Source: Rhodobacterales bacterium LSUCC0387
Lineage (GTDB): Bacteria > Pseudomonadota > Alphaproteobacteria > Rhodobacterales > Rhodobacteraceae
Assembly (NCBI GenBank): GCA_015689775.1
Contig: WVSR01000001.1
Span: forward strand, 993,501 to 1,057,500
Length of the DNA: 64,000 nt
Reading direction: 5' to 3'
The translations under genes and the position numbers were made by a program. This document shows, in pieces, positions 32,091 through 42,022 of the stretch (positions within the stretch are counted from its first letter, which is position 1; every line of letters begins with the position of its first letter). The notes beneath the pieces are model-generated. The model did no database searches. It was not told the DNA's origin and saw nothing but the letters and a program-made list of their open reading frames with translations.

Positions 32091-33539
32091 ATGTTTGATA
32101 TACGCCCTGTTGGATATGTCATTGGCCTCATCGTTACCTTTCTTGGGGTATCGATGGTTGTGCCTATGGGGGTGGATCTTGCCTTGGCCAATGGCGAATG
32201 GGGTGTCTTTGCCGAGTCTGCCGCAATCTCGGTGTTTATCGGCCTTGCTTTGGTGTTTTCTTGCGCCAATGGGGTGCAGCAGGGCCTGAGCCTACAACAG
32301 ACCTTTCTTCTCACAACGGCAATTTGGGCGATTTTGCCGATCTTTGCGGCGCTTCCCTTTGTGTTTGGCGCAACAGATGCACGCATTGTCGATGCAGTGT
32401 TTGAGGCGATGTCAGGGTTGACGACAACAGGCTCAACTGTGATCACGGGCTTGGAATATTTGCCCCATGGGCTGAACCTTTGGCGGGCGATGATCCAATG
32501 GTTTGGCGGGGTCGGTATCATCGTGGTTGCAATGGTGTTTTTGCCTGAATTGCGGGTGGGGGGGATGCAAGTCTTCCGCTCTGAGGCATTTGAGACGATG
32601 GGAAAAATCCTGCCCCGCGCAACTGAAATTGCCGCGCGTATTTCGGTAATCTATGTGGCGCTGACCTTGCTGTGCTTTTTGGCTTACTGGGCCTTGGGCA
32701 TGACCTTTTACAATGCGATCTTCCACGCGTTTACCACGCTGTCCACGGGTGGGTTTTCGAACACGGATGCCTCATTTGGCGTTTATCAAGGCCCGTTAGA
32801 ATATGTCGCGGCGGTGTTCATGATTTTGGCAAGCCTGCCCTTTGTTCGCTTTGTGCAGCTATTAGCGGGCACGGCAGAACCGCTATATCGTGACAGCCAA
32901 GTGCGCGCTTATCTCAGCGTGATCACCGCTCTTGTGCTGATTATGACAGTGTATCGCATCATCGCGAACGGCGACCATCTAGAGCATGGGATCCGCGAGG
33001 GGCTGTTCAACGTCACTTCAATTATATCTGGAACAGGCTATTCTTCGGTGGATTATCAACTCTGGGGGCCGCTGCCCGTGGTGGTGTTCTTCTTTGCCGG
33101 CTTGATTGGAGGATGTGCGGGCTCGACCTCGTGCTCAATCAAAATATTCCGCTATCAGATCTTACTCGAGTCCATCTCCACCCAAGTGCGCCGCTTGTCG
33201 GCCCCCCATGGTGTGTTCGAACCCCGGTTTGAGGGGCGGCCCGTTTCGGCTGATGTCCTCTCCTCGGTCATGGGGTTCTTTGTGCTGTTCTTCGTTTTAA
33301 TAGGGATTTTCTCGGTAGTTTTGGGATTGACAGGGCTGGATTTTGTCACCTCTGTGTCAGGGGCTGCCGCGGCTTTGGCAAATATCGGGCCAGGATTAGG
33401 GGATGTGATTGGCCCCTCTGGCAATTTTGCGACGCTCAATGATGCAGCGAAGTGGATTTTGACGCTTTGCATGTTGCTTGGTCGCCTCGAGTTGTTGGCG
33501 GTTTTGGTACTGTTTATGCCTGCGTTTTGGCGCGGATAG
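32091..33539 (+). CDS. trkH: TrkH-family potassium uptake protein
   Basis: A 482-residue inner-membrane K+ transporter subunit with about 10-12 membrane helices. Four pore loops with selectivity glycines are visible: MSGLTTTGSTV, FTTLSTGGFSN, SIISGTGYSSVDY and AALANIGPGLGD. The GGVGIIVVAMVFLPELRVGGMQ stretch is typical of TrkH. The regulatory TrkA subunit is not in this window. The gene has about 225 bases of free sequence upstream. Its last 26 bases overlap the end of the convergent flavoprotein gene. Confidence 0.93.
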   Translation: MFDIRPVGYVIGLIVTFLGVSMVVPMGVDLALANGEWGVFAESAAISVFIGLALVFSCANGVQQGLSLQQTFLLTTAIWAILPIFAALPFVFGATDARIVDAVFEAMSGLTTTGSTVITGLEYLPHGLNLWRAMIQWFGGVGIIVVAMVFLPELRVGGMQVFRSEAFETMGKILPRATEIAARISVIYVALTLLCFLAYWALGMTFYNAIFHAFTTLSTGGFSNTDASFGVYQGPLEYVAAVFMILASLPFVRFVQLLAGTAEPLYRDSQVRAYLSVITALVLIMTVYRIIANGDHLEHGIREGLFNVTSIISGTGYSSVDYQLWGPLPVVVFFFAGLIGGCAGSTSCSIKIFRYQILLESISTQVRRLSAPHGVFEPRFEGRPVSADVLSSVMGFFVLFFVLIGIFSVVLGLTGLDFVTSVSGAAAALANIGPGLGDVIGPSGNFATLNDAAKWILTLCMLLGRLELLAVLVLFMPAFWRG

Positions 33540-34728
33540 CCGCCCCTGCTGCAACGGCAGAGGCCCATGCCCATTGAAAATTATATCCGCCCAACCAACC
33601 CGTCACATCCACTGCTTCACCAATAAAATAGAGATTGGGGATATGCGTGGATTGCATGGTTTTGGAACTTAACCCATCGGTCGCAACACCGCCCAAGGTT
33701 ACTTCGGCGGTGCGATATCCTTCGGTGGCTGTGGGCCGCAGCCGCCAATTTTGCAGTGCCTCCTCAATCGCGCGCAAGCGCGCATCGCTGCAATCAGCGA
33801 TATTGCCTGCAATGCTTTGGGTTTGGCCAAAATCGGCAATAAAGGCTTTTGGCAGATGATCGGATAATATCCCTCGCAGGCTGCGCTTGCCCGTTTGAGT
33901 GCGCGCTTCGCGCAGCACATTGAAAAAATCCGTTTCGGGGTCGATATGTAGGGTGATTTCTTGCCCTTCACGCCAGTAAGACGAAATTTGCAAAATTGCG
34001 GGGCCAGACAGGCCGCGATGGGTGAAAAGCATCGCTTCGTCAAATTCCGCTTCGGCGGCCATGGCGCGCACTGGCATGGATAGCCCTGCCAGTGCCGCAA
34101 ACCGTGCGCGCTGTCCTTCGTCAAACGTAAAGGGCACAAGGGCAGGGCGCGTCTCGGTGACGCGGTGGCCGAAGGTTTCTGCAATCTGATAGGCCAATCC
34201 TGTAGCACCCATTTTGGGGATGGATTTTCCGCCCGTGGCCACGATCAGATGATCGGCACATATCTCGCGCGCTTGGCCCTGTTTTTCGACCAAAACACAA
34301 AATTCATCTCCGCTGTGTCGCACTGAAGAAATGCTTGTTTCCAGCCAAAGCTCGACATCAACCTCCGCCATCTCGGCTTGCAGCATAGCGATGATCTCTT
34401 TGGCGGAGCTGTCGCAGAAGAGCTGCCCCAAGGTTTTCTCATGCCATGAAATGCGGTGGCGATTGACCAAATCGAGAAAATCATAGGGGCCGTATCGCGA
34501 CAGGGCAGATTTGGCAAAATGCGGATTTTCGGATAAAAAGGCAGAAGGGGTACAGTGGATATTGGTAAAGTTACACCGTCCACCGCCTGAGATACGGATT
34601 TTCTCACCTGCGGCTTTTGCGTGATCTATCACCAAAACGCCAGCGCCCGAATGGGCCGCGGCCATCATCCCCGCTGCTCCTGCACCAAGAATAAGAGTGG
34701 TGACATGATGCTGCGGCAGCTGTGCCAT
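33514..34728 (-). CDS. HI0933-family flavoprotein (NAD(P)/FAD-dependent oxidoreductase)
   Basis: A 404-residue flavoprotein. It has the N-terminal FAD fold (LILGAGAAGMMAAAHSGAGVLVID), the family hallmark KIRISGGGRCNFTN, and the C-terminal GEAVDVTGWLGGYNFQWAWASAVAAG. Members of this group (HI0933/YhiN) are of unknown substrate. It begins immediately after the J-domain gene stop, so the pair is co-transcribed. It overlaps the end of trkH by 26 bp on the opposite strand. Confidence 0.9.
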   Translation of the reverse strand: MAQLPQHHVTTLILGAGAAGMMAAAHSGAGVLVIDHAKAAGEKIRISGGGRCNFTNIHCTPSAFLSENPHFAKSALSRYGPYDFLDLVNRHRISWHEKTLGQLFCDSSAKEIIAMLQAEMAEVDVELWLETSISSVRHSGDEFCVLVEKQGQAREICADHLIVATGGKSIPKMGATGLAYQIAETFGHRVTETRPALVPFTFDEGQRARFAALAGLSMPVRAMAAEAEFDEAMLFTHRGLSGPAILQISSYWREGQEITLHIDPETDFFNVLREARTQTGKRSLRGILSDHLPKAFIADFGQTQSIAGNIADCSDARLRAIEEALQNWRLRPTATEGYRTAEVTLGGVATDGLSSKTMQSTHIPNLYFIGEAVDVTGWLGGYNFQWAWASAVAAGAAIRAKTQA

Positions 34729-35364
34729 TCAATCTACGAAATTACGGCTGATCTTGATCTGATCCCAAGCCCAGACCACCTCCTGGAGACGTTCCTCATC
34801 CGAACGGTCACCACCATTCATATCGGGATGCAGAACCTTGATCAGCGCTTTATAGCATTTGCGAATTTCGGTTTTGTTCATCGTGTCACGCGCTTCTAAT
34901 ATTTCTAGCGCACGCCGTTCTGTTGGCGGCAGTTTGCGCCCTGATTGTGCCCCACCTGCCTGCCCTGGGTTGCGGGTGGCATTGCCGCCCAAAACCTGAT
35001 GCGGATCATCCACGCCAAGCCGCGCCCACGCTTTTTCTTCGACCGATTTTTTGAACGGTTTGGTGGGCCTGTCCCAGACGCGGTCGCGGTCAAGCTGCGC
35101 TTCCATCTCGGCCTCGGTCGTTCCCTCAAAGAAATTCCATTGGAGATTATACTCGCGCACATGCTCGCGACAAAACCAAAAGAAATCCTCAAGGTTGTCG
35201 GGGGATTTGGGCGCGCGATACTGCCCCGCCTCTTCGCAGGCGGGATGCTCGCATTTGCGCTGCGAGGTTTCAAATGCCCCAGACATGCCACGGCGGCCCG
35301 TCTTGCGTTTCTTCTTGTCGGTTGAAACGCGAAGGTCAAAATTAAATGGATCTTTGTCGGTCAT
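34729..35364 (-). CDS. J-domain protein with N-terminal Cys-rich motif
   Basis: A 211-residue protein. The C-terminal J domain (about 148-211) carries HPD at 179-181 (KVLHPDMNGGDRSDEERLQEV), so it should stimulate an Hsp70 such as DnaK. The N-terminal part has a possible zinc site: C38, H40, C43 and C65, H68 (CEHPACEEAG ... FWFCREHVREYN). This J-at-the-C-terminus layout is common in alphaproteobacteria, and the client is unknown. It is divergent from bolA with about 77 bases between starts. Confidence 0.9.
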   Translation of the reverse strand: MTDKDPFNFDLRVSTDKKKRKTGRRGMSGAFETSQRKCEHPACEEAGQYRAPKSPDNLEDFFWFCREHVREYNLQWNFFEGTTEAEMEAQLDRDRVWDRPTKPFKKSVEEKAWARLGVDDPHQVLGGNATRNPGQAGGAQSGRKLPPTERRALEILEARDTMNKTEIRKCYKALIKVLHPDMNGGDRSDEERLQEVVWAWDQIKISRNFVD

Positions 35365-35441
35365 GGGCCTGTCCTTCTCGACTCGGAACAGGCAGTCTAA
35401 GCTATTGATGGCGAAGGTGAAGGGCTAGGGTGAAGATTTTT

Positions 35442-35714
35442 ATGACAAGAACCGAAAAAATTCGTGATGCATTAGAAAAAGCATTCAATCCCAAAGTGTT
35501 GGATGTTTTCGATGAAAGTGAGGCCCATCGTGGCCATAGTGGCTATCAAGAGGGGGGCGAAAGCCATTTTCGCTTGGTGATCCGCGCGGATGGATTGGCG
35601 GGTTTGCCGCGTATCGCGCGCCATCGCGCCGTGCATGACGCCATTGGCAAGCCATTAATGGGTGAAATTCACGCTTTGGCCATTGATGCGGACGGACCTG
35701 AACGGCCCGCCTGA
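35442..35714 (+). CDS. BolA-family protein
   Basis: A 90-residue stress or iron-sulfur regulator of the BolA/IbaG fold. Signature residues are in LDVFDESEAHRGHSGY and SHFRLVIRADGLAGLPRIARHRAVHDAIGKPLMGEIHALAI, including the conserved His residues that take part in [2Fe-2S] sharing with monothiol glutaredoxins. ATG 35442 is preferred to GTG 35430. No glutaredoxin lies next to it. The stop is only six bases from the end of the convergent gatB. Confidence 0.93.
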   Translation: MTRTEKIRDALEKAFNPKVLDVFDESEAHRGHSGYQEGGESHFRLVIRADGLAGLPRIARHRAVHDAIGKPLMGEIHALAIDADGPERPA

Positions 35715-35720
35715 CAGGGG

Positions 35721-37235
35721 TTACAACCCCAGTTTCTGGCTGACCAACTCGTTCACAGCGGCAGGGTTTGCTTTGCCGGCTGTGGCCTTCATCACCTGAC
35801 CCACGAACCAACCCGCAAGTTTTGGGTTCTGCTTTGCCTTTTCCACTTGGGTAGGATTGGCGGCAATGATCTCGTCTACCGCTGCCTCAATCGCGCCCGT
35901 ATCCGTGACCTGTTTCATGCCGCGCGCTTCTACAATCTGTGCGGGGTCGCCCGCTTCTGTATAGACGATTTCGAACAGGTCTTTCGCTATTTTGCCCGAA
36001 ATATCTCCCGCTTTAATCAGCGCAATGATTCCTGCAAGCTGTGCAGGCGACATAGGGCTGTCACTGATATCGCACTCGTCTTTCTTGAGGCGGCCAAAGA
36101 GTTCGTTGATGACCCAATTCGCGGCCAATTTCCCGTCTTTGGCGGTGGCAACGACCTCTTCGAAAAAGGCGCTGGCAGTGACATCAGCGGTTAGAACGCT
36201 GGCATCATAATCCGACAGGCCAAAATCGCCGATAAAGCGCGCCTTTTTGGCATCGGGCAATTCGGGCAGGTTTGCGCGTATCTCATCCACCCATGCCTGC
36301 TCAATCTCAAGCGGTAGGAGGTCGGGATCTGGGAAGTAGCGATAATCATGCGCCTCTTCCTTTGATCGCATCGAGCGCGTCTCGCTTTTATCAGGATCGT
36401 AGAGCCGTGTTTCCTGATCAACAGTGCCGCCATTTTCGATAATAGCGATTTGGCGGCGTGCCTCATATTCGATGGCCTGTTGAATAAACCGCAGCGAATT
36501 CATGTTCTTGATCTCGCAGCGCGTTCCAAGATGGCTGAAATCGCCTGTTTCACGGAATTTTTCGTAAGCGCCAGGCGCACAGACAGAGACATTTACATCC
36601 GCACGCAAATTGCCGTTTTGCATATTCCCGTCACAAGTGCCCAAATAGAGCATGATTTGGCGCAATTTAGAGACATAGGCCGCAGCCTCCTCTGGGCCGC
36701 GAATGTCGGGGCGCGAGACAATCTCCATCAACGCAACACCTGTGCGGTTGAGATCCACGAAAGATAGGGCGGGATCCATGTCATGGATGGATTTGCCTGC
36801 GTCTTGTTCCAAATGGATACGTTCAATGCGCACAATGCGTGCCGTGCTATCGCCAAGCTCGACCAAGACCTCGCCTTCCCCCACGATGGGGTGATACAAT
36901 TGACTTATCTGATAGCCTTGCGGAAGATCAGGATAGAAATAGTTTTTGCGGTCAAAGGCCGAAAACAAATTGATATCTGCCTTCAGACCCAGCCCTGTGC
37001 GCACCGCTTGGGCCACGCAGGCCTCATTGATCACAGGCAGCATCCCCGGCATTCCTGCATCCACAAAGGCCACGTTCGAATTGGGTTCTGACCCAAATTT
37101 TGTTGAGGCCCCCGAAAATAGTTTGGCACGGGTTGCAACCTGCGCGTGCACTTCCATCCCTATAACAAGTTCCCAATCGGATTTGGCACCCGCAATTACT
37201 TTGGGTTTTGGGGTTTCATAGCTGAGGTCAAGCAT
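35721..37235 (-). CDS. gatB: Aspartyl/glutamyl-tRNA amidotransferase subunit B
   Basis: A 504-residue subunit of the GatCAB complex, which converts Glu-tRNA(Gln) or Asp-tRNA(Asn) to the amide forms. The start [50 protein letters not shown] and the Zn/Mg site region [19 protein letters not shown] are typical, followed by the helical and YqeY-like tail domain. The predicted frame opens at 37250, but ATG 37235 ([12 protein letters not shown]) has GGAGAG upstream and is the likelier start. gatA and gatC are not nearby. Confidence 0.96.
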   Translation of the reverse strand: MLDLSYETPKPKVIAGAKSDWELVIGMEVHAQVATRAKLFSGASTKFGSEPNSNVAFVDAGMPGMLPVINEACVAQAVRTGLGLKADINLFSAFDRKNYFYPDLPQGYQISQLYHPIVGEGEVLVELGDSTARIVRIERIHLEQDAGKSIHDMDPALSFVDLNRTGVALMEIVSRPDIRGPEEAAAYVSKLRQIMLYLGTCDGNMQNGNLRADVNVSVCAPGAYEKFRETGDFSHLGTRCEIKNMNSLRFIQQAIEYEARRQIAIIENGGTVDQETRLYDPDKSETRSMRSKEEAHDYRYFPDPDLLPLEIEQAWVDEIRANLPELPDAKKARFIGDFGLSDYDASVLTADVTASAFFEEVVATAKDGKLAANWVINELFGRLKKDECDISDSPMSPAQLAGIIALIKAGDISGKIAKDLFEIVYTEAGDPAQIVEARGMKQVTDTGAIEAAVDEIIAANPTQVEKAKQNPKLAGWFVGQVMKATAGKANPAAVNELVSQKLGL

Positions 37236-37367
37236 TGCGCATCTCTCCAACAGGCAGTTTCCCGCCGTTTACTAGGCCAGCGCGGGAGGCGCGGCAAGGG
37301 CAGGACTTGCATTTGAGGCAAAATAGGGGCAATGGGCTGGCATCTATTGGCTACCTGAGAGAATTGC

Positions 37368-37985
37368 ATGTTTTCATTCAAAAGGAATGAACGTGATTTT
37401 GCTCATCATGCGCAGCAATTCGGAAAAGTTGTTACGACTTTTTTGGGCGCAGCGGTTTTGATGGGATGTATCGGCGCGCAGGCTGATTTGCCCGCGGCAC
37501 GTTGGGATGAAACCCCACAGGCCCAAGATTGGACAAAGGCAAGCCTCTCGATGTTGGAGGAGGACGCGGCCGTTTTGGTTGAGACCAACCCTGCGGATAT
37601 CGAGGCATGGTGTCCCGCCTATGATAAGGCGAACCCAGAACAGCGCGCCGCGTTTTGGAACGGGCTTTTGTCCAGTTTGGCCTATCGTGAAAGCACCTTC
37701 CGCGAAGATGCGATTTCGTCAAATGGCAAGTGGCATGGTCTTTTGCAAATCTCGCCGGCAACCGCGCGTGGCTACGGCTGTGGTGCTGGCACAAGCGAGG
37801 CGCTGCGTGAGGGCGAGGCGAATTTACGCTGCGCTTTACGCATTTGGTCATCAACTGTGGTGCGCGATGGGGTCATTGCCGCAGATCAAGGAGGTGTTGC
37901 GGCCGATTGGGGGCCTTTGCAACGCGAAGCCTTGCGCAATGATATTCGCGGTTGGGTGTCAGAGCAGGATTACTGCCAGTCATGA
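37368..37985 (+). CDS. Lytic transglycosylase-domain lipoprotein
   Basis: A 205-residue protein with an unusual charged N-terminus (MFSFKRNERDFAHHAQQFG), then a hydrophobic segment with a possible lipobox (TFLGAAVLMGC, Cys at about 34). The C-terminal SLT-like domain includes LAYRESTFREDAISSNGKWHGLLQISPATARGYGCG, where E of YRESTF is the probable catalytic acid. Cell-wall cleavage in the periplasm is likely. It overlaps the next start by four bases. Confidence 0.82.
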   Translation: MFSFKRNERDFAHHAQQFGKVVTTFLGAAVLMGCIGAQADLPAARWDETPQAQDWTKASLSMLEEDAAVLVETNPADIEAWCPAYDKANPEQRAAFWNGLLSSLAYRESTFREDAISSNGKWHGLLQISPATARGYGCGAGTSEALREGEANLRCALRIWSSTVVRDGVIAADQGGVAADWGPLQREALRNDIRGWVSEQDYCQS

Positions 37986-38704
37986 CGGCGCGCTTGTCGG
38001 GTTTGGATCAGGCGCGCGGTGTCGCGCTTGTGGCCATGGCAAGCTATCATTTTATCTTTGATCTGGATTTATTCGGCCTTGTGCCTTCGGGCACCGCCCT
38101 TTCCCCCTATATGCGCGGCTATGCCATTTTGATTGTGGGCTGTTTTCTGTTCCTGTCGGGCCTAAGCATGGTGTTGGCCCATGGGCGGGGGCGGAGGTGG
38201 CCCGCCTTTTGGCGGCGATGGGCGATTTTGGCCGCGGCTGCGGCGGTGGTCAGCCTTGCGACCTATTTTGCCTTCGGGGTGCAATTTGTCTTTTGGGGCA
38301 TTCTACACATGATGGCGGCTGCAAGCCTTGTAGGGATTGTCCTGTTGGGGCGGGTGCCTGCTTGGGGCTTGGCCGTGCTTGGTGTCTTGGCCCTTTTTGC
38401 AGGGATTTGGCTGCGCCTGCCTGCGCTTGAGCATCCGATATTTTGGATCATGGGTACACAGGCGGCGCGGCCTGTGACAGTGGATTATTTGCCAATCTTG
38501 CCCTGGATCGGCCCCTATGTTTTGGGCATGGCTTGGGCGCAGTTTGCCTATGATCAGGGTAGGCCGATCATGCCCGGACAAGTCCTCGGTGGCGCGCTTG
38601 GGGCGGGTTTGGCTCTTTTGGGGCGCAATTCCCTTGCGTTTTATCTGATCCACCAACCCATGCTGCTGGCATTGGTCGGTGGATATGTTTGGCTGCTGGA
38701 TTAG
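37982..38704 (+). CDS. DUF1624-type membrane acyltransferase-like protein
   Basis: A 240-residue protein with about seven membrane helices. The start LDQARGVALVAMASYHFIFDLDLFGL with its conserved D-ARG and H, and the end NSLAFYLIHQPMLLALV, match the DUF1624/heparan-alpha-glucosaminide N-acetyltransferase-like family. Such proteins may move acyl groups across the membrane, but the bacterial members are not characterised well. ATG 37982 overlaps the transglycosylase stop (ATGA). It ends with a 4-bp overlap with the convergent pepN. Confidence 0.85.
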   Translation: MTARLSGLDQARGVALVAMASYHFIFDLDLFGLVPSGTALSPYMRGYAILIVGCFLFLSGLSMVLAHGRGRRWPAFWRRWAILAAAAAVVSLATYFAFGVQFVFWGILHMMAAASLVGIVLLGRVPAWGLAVLGVLALFAGIWLRLPALEHPIFWIMGTQAARPVTVDYLPILPWIGPYVLGMAWAQFAYDQGRPIMPGQVLGGALGAGLALLGRNSLAFYLIHQPMLLALVGGYVWLLD

Positions 38705-41328
38705 GCGCTCTGATAACCCGCACGCATTCTTGCCACCATCTCGCTCATATCGCGGCTGAGATTCGGGGTGTCGGAAATACGCTTTAGCGCCTCTTGGATC
38801 AGGGCCTGACGATCAACATCATAGCGCGCCCATGTCTCAAAGGCGGTGGACATCCGCGCCGCCGTTTGCGGGTTTTTGCCGTCCATGCGGATCAACCAAT
38901 CCGCGAGGAACTGATAGCCTGCGCCTGAGGGCGCATGAAAGCCAGCAGGGTTGGCCGAGGTCAGACCTGCAATCACCGCGCGGAAGCGATTGGGGTTTTT
39001 CCAATCAAAATCTGCGTGCTCGGTCAGGCGATGTGCAACTTGCGCGGCCTCATCAGGGGCGGCATGGGCGATTTGCAGCATGAACCATTTATCCATCACG
39101 ATGCGGTTTTCATGCCATTGGTCGTAGAAGGCCATGCTTGCCTGCTGTGCAACATCACCCCCGTGATCCAACAGCGCACCGAACGCGGCCAATTGATCGG
39201 TCATATTGGTGGCCGTCTCGAATTGCGTCTGCGCGAGGTCTGGGCCATGCACACGGGTCAAGGCGCGCAGGGCCACGTTGCGCAAACTGCGCCGGCCTGC
39301 AGAGGCCGCATCAGGGCTATAGCCGTCTTTATCGGTCAGTGTTTCGAACAGCCGCGCGTAAATCGGCGCAAGTGCAGCTGCGATGGACTGTTCCAAAGCG
39401 CGGCGCTTTTCGTGGATGCTGCTTGGATCAGGCACCACGCCTGCTTCGGCCAAATCATTGGCCAGCGCATCTTCGCTTGGCAGGCTTGCGCATAGCGCCC
39501 GAAACTCGGGGTCGAGCGTGTCATCCTGCACCACCGCAGCGATGGCTGCGATATAGTCAGGGTTCGGGGCTGTCCCATTGGTGATCATTGCGCACAGAAC
39601 CTCACGCGACAGGCTGCGGCCCGCTTCCCATCGGTTGAACGGGTCTGTGTCATGGGCAAAGAGGGTTGCGCGCGCAGCAAAATCTTGCTCGATTTCTAAA
39701 ATCACAGGGGCCGAGAATTCGCGCAAGACCGACAGCACAGGGGCCTCAGGCAGATCGTCAAACACCAATTCCATTTCAGGATCCGCCATTTCGACAATCT
39801 GCGTGGGCCACAATTCGCGCCCGTCCTGACCCAATAGGCCAAGCGCCACGGGCAACAACAAGGGCTCTTTCAGCGGTTGGTTGGGGGTAGGGTCGGTGCG
39901 CTGTACCAATTTCAGCACCAAGCGCCCATCTTGATAGGTGGAGGTGACCGTCAAACGCGGCGTGCCTGCCTGTTCATACCACCGTTTGAATTGCGACAGA
40001 TCGCGCAAAGTGGTGTCCTCGAACACCTGCAACCAATCCTCGATGGTGCAGGCCTGCCCATCATGGCGGTCGAAATAGAGATCAAGCGCCGCGCGATAGG
40101 CCCCTTCGCCGACCAAAAGCCGCAGCATTCGGATCAGCTCCGCCCCTTTTTCGTAAACAGTGGCCGTGTAGAAATTGTTGATCTCGACAAAACTTGCAGG
40201 GCGCACGGGATGCGCCAATGGGCCTGCATCCTCGCGGAATTGGCGCGCGCGCAGGTTCAGCACATCACCAATTCGCTGCACAGGCGCGGATCGGGCATCT
40301 GCGCTGAACTGTTGATCGCGAAAGACGGTTAAGCCCTCTTTGAGGCAGAGTTGAAACCAATCGCGGCAGGTGATGCGATTGCCTGTCCAATTGTGGAAAT
40401 ATTCATGGGCGATGATCCGCTCGATAAAGGCATAGTCCTGATCCGTTGCAGTTTCAGGGCTGGCCAAAACATATTTGGAGTTGAAGATATTCAGCCCCTT
40501 ATTCTCCATCGCGCCCATGTTGAAATCATCGACCGCCACGATGTTAAACAGATCAAGGTCATATTCGCGGCCATACACCTGTTCATCCCAGATCATTGAC
40601 CGCTTGAGCGCGTCCATCGCATAGGCGCAATACCCCTCATCACCGGGGCGGACATAAATATTGAGATCAACCTCGCGTCCCGAGGCCGTGGTGAACTGAT
40701 CGCTATTAGCGCGCAAATCGCCTGCCACTAAAGCAAAGAGATAAGCAGGTTTGGGCCAAGGGTCATGCCATTCTGCATAGCCTGCGCCTGTCTCACCCCG
40801 ATTACCATTGGACAGTAGAATCGGCGCATCCCCCTCAATGCGCACATCAAAGGGCGCCATGACATCGGGGCGGTCGGGGTAATAGGTTATTTTGCGAAAC
40901 CCTTCCGCCTCGCATTGGGTGCAATACATGCCCTTGGACATATAAAGCCCCTCAAGGGCTGTGTTATCCTGTGGTGCGATTTCGACTTCGGCCTCCCAAA
41001 CAAAGCCGCCCTCTGGCAGGCGTGCGGCAGGCACAGTCAGGGCAGTCTCACTGAGGCGATAATCGGCCTCACCTAACGCTGTTCCATCTATCTTTGCCCA
41101 GATCAGACGCAGATCCTCGCCATCAAGCACAAGCGCCCCTTCGCCCAAACCTTGCGCCTCGGGGTTGGGGCGAAAGGTGATCCGTGAAATGACCCGCGTG
41201 GCCTTTGGTGCAAGGCGAAAAGTGAGATGCACATGGTCAATCAAATACTCGGGCGGGGTGTAGTCACTGAGCCAAATGGTGCGGGGCGTGACAGTGGCGG
41301 ATGTTGCATCAAGGGGCAGGGCGGACAC
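38701..41328 (-). CDS. pepN: Aminopeptidase N
   Basis: An M1 zinc aminopeptidase of about 875 residues, close to the 870 of E. coli PepN. It carries the GAMENKGLNIFNSKY motif for binding the peptide N-terminus and the zinc motif HEYFHNWTGNR. The third zinc ligand is the Glu of LCLKEGLTVFRDQQFS, and the catalytic Tyr is in the FYTATVYEKGAELIRML segment. The open frame extends upstream into the NUDIX gene, but GTG 41328 (VSALPLDATS), with GAGG upstream, gives the expected length. It cleaves N-terminal residues from cytosolic peptides. Confidence 0.93.
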   Translation of the reverse strand: MSALPLDATSATVTPRTIWLSDYTPPEYLIDHVHLTFRLAPKATRVISRITFRPNPEAQGLGEGALVLDGEDLRLIWAKIDGTALGEADYRLSETALTVPAARLPEGGFVWEAEVEIAPQDNTALEGLYMSKGMYCTQCEAEGFRKITYYPDRPDVMAPFDVRIEGDAPILLSNGNRGETGAGYAEWHDPWPKPAYLFALVAGDLRANSDQFTTASGREVDLNIYVRPGDEGYCAYAMDALKRSMIWDEQVYGREYDLDLFNIVAVDDFNMGAMENKGLNIFNSKYVLASPETATDQDYAFIERIIAHEYFHNWTGNRITCRDWFQLCLKEGLTVFRDQQFSADARSAPVQRIGDVLNLRARQFREDAGPLAHPVRPASFVEINNFYTATVYEKGAELIRMLRLLVGEGAYRAALDLYFDRHDGQACTIEDWLQVFEDTTLRDLSQFKRWYEQAGTPRLTVTSTYQDGRLVLKLVQRTDPTPNQPLKEPLLLPVALGLLGQDGRELWPTQIVEMADPEMELVFDDLPEAPVLSVLREFSAPVILEIEQDFAARATLFAHDTDPFNRWEAGRSLSREVLCAMITNGTAPNPDYIAAIAAVVQDDTLDPEFRALCASLPSEDALANDLAEAGVVPDPSSIHEKRRALEQSIAAALAPIYARLFETLTDKDGYSPDAASAGRRSLRNVALRALTRVHGPDLAQTQFETATNMTDQLAAFGALLDHGGDVAQQASMAFYDQWHENRIVMDKWFMLQIAHAAPDEAAQVAHRLTEHADFDWKNPNRFRAVIAGLTSANPAGFHAPSGAGYQFLADWLIRMDGKNPQTAARMSTAFETWARYDVDRQALIQEALKRISDTPNLSRDMSEMVARMRAGYQSA

Positions 41329-41407
41329 GGGGCAGGCCTCATTATATCGGGGAAGGGTTGGCCTTAGGCTATGCGCGGTGGTGACAGGCTGCAACCAGAT
41401 AGGTGGG

Positions 41408-42022
41408 TTAGAGCCAGTAAAACCGCGATATATCTGTGCGATTGTCAAAGAACGCCACCGCCTCGGGCCGAAATCCATAGCCGTGGCGCGCCACCGCTTG
41501 GGATAATTCCGCGAGGATCACATGGGTGATAAAGGGGATGTCCAAGTTTTGCGCCTCTGCCAGATCAAGCCATGTCAGATGAGACAACTCGCCATCGCCT
41601 TTAGTGAAATCCTGCGCAGCGCCCCTCAGATCGTCAGCACGTGCCAAAAAGAAGCGCGCGTCAAAGCGGCGTGGGCGGCCTGTCGGGGTGACGGCACGAA
41701 AAAAGAAATCAAGCTTTCGCGGGTCGCGTGGGTCAAGGCTGAGCCCTGTTTCTTCGTGCAACTCCCGAAAGGCTGCATTGATCAAGGCCTCGGGTGAACA
41801 GGTGCTGTCATGGCCAATGCGCGCCGCAAGCGCATCAGGGATTGCGTAGGCAAGCGGGGTGTCGTGATCCGCCGCATCCACTGCCCCGCCGGGGAATACA
41901 AATTTTTGCGGCATGAACGCGGCAGATGCCCCGCGTTGGCCCATTAAGACCTGCGCGCCTTTTGTGCTGTCGCGCAGTAAGATGATGCTTGCGGCATCCC
42001 GAATGGGAGGATCAGAAACCAT
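41408..42022 (-). CDS. NUDIX hydrolase
   Basis: A 204-residue hydrolase from ATG 42022 (MVSDPPIRDAAS). The NUDIX core is split: VFPGGAVD, then an insert of about 25 residues, then AAFRELHEETGLSL, with the RELHEETG metal-binding helix intact. This long-loop layout occurs in a subgroup of NUDIX enzymes acting on nucleotide or CoA derivatives; the substrate is unknown. Its start overlaps the end of the DUF983 gene by 11 bases. A longer frame from 42052 exists but has no ribosome site. Confidence 0.87.
   Translation of the reverse strand: MVSDPPIRDAASIILLRDSTKGAQVLMGQRGASAAFMPQKFVFPGGAVDAADHDTPLAYAIPDALAARIGHDSTCSPEALINAAFRELHEETGLSLDPRDPRKLDFFFRAVTPTGRPRRFDARFFLARADDLRGAAQDFTKGDGELSHLTWLDLAEAQNLDIPFITHVILAELSQAVARHGYGFRPEAVAFFDNRTDISRFYWL

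Noticed and set aside
33215-33235. GTTCGAACCCC tRNA T-arm-like sequence
   Set aside because: It lies inside the trkH coding frame and no cloverleaf can be built around it.
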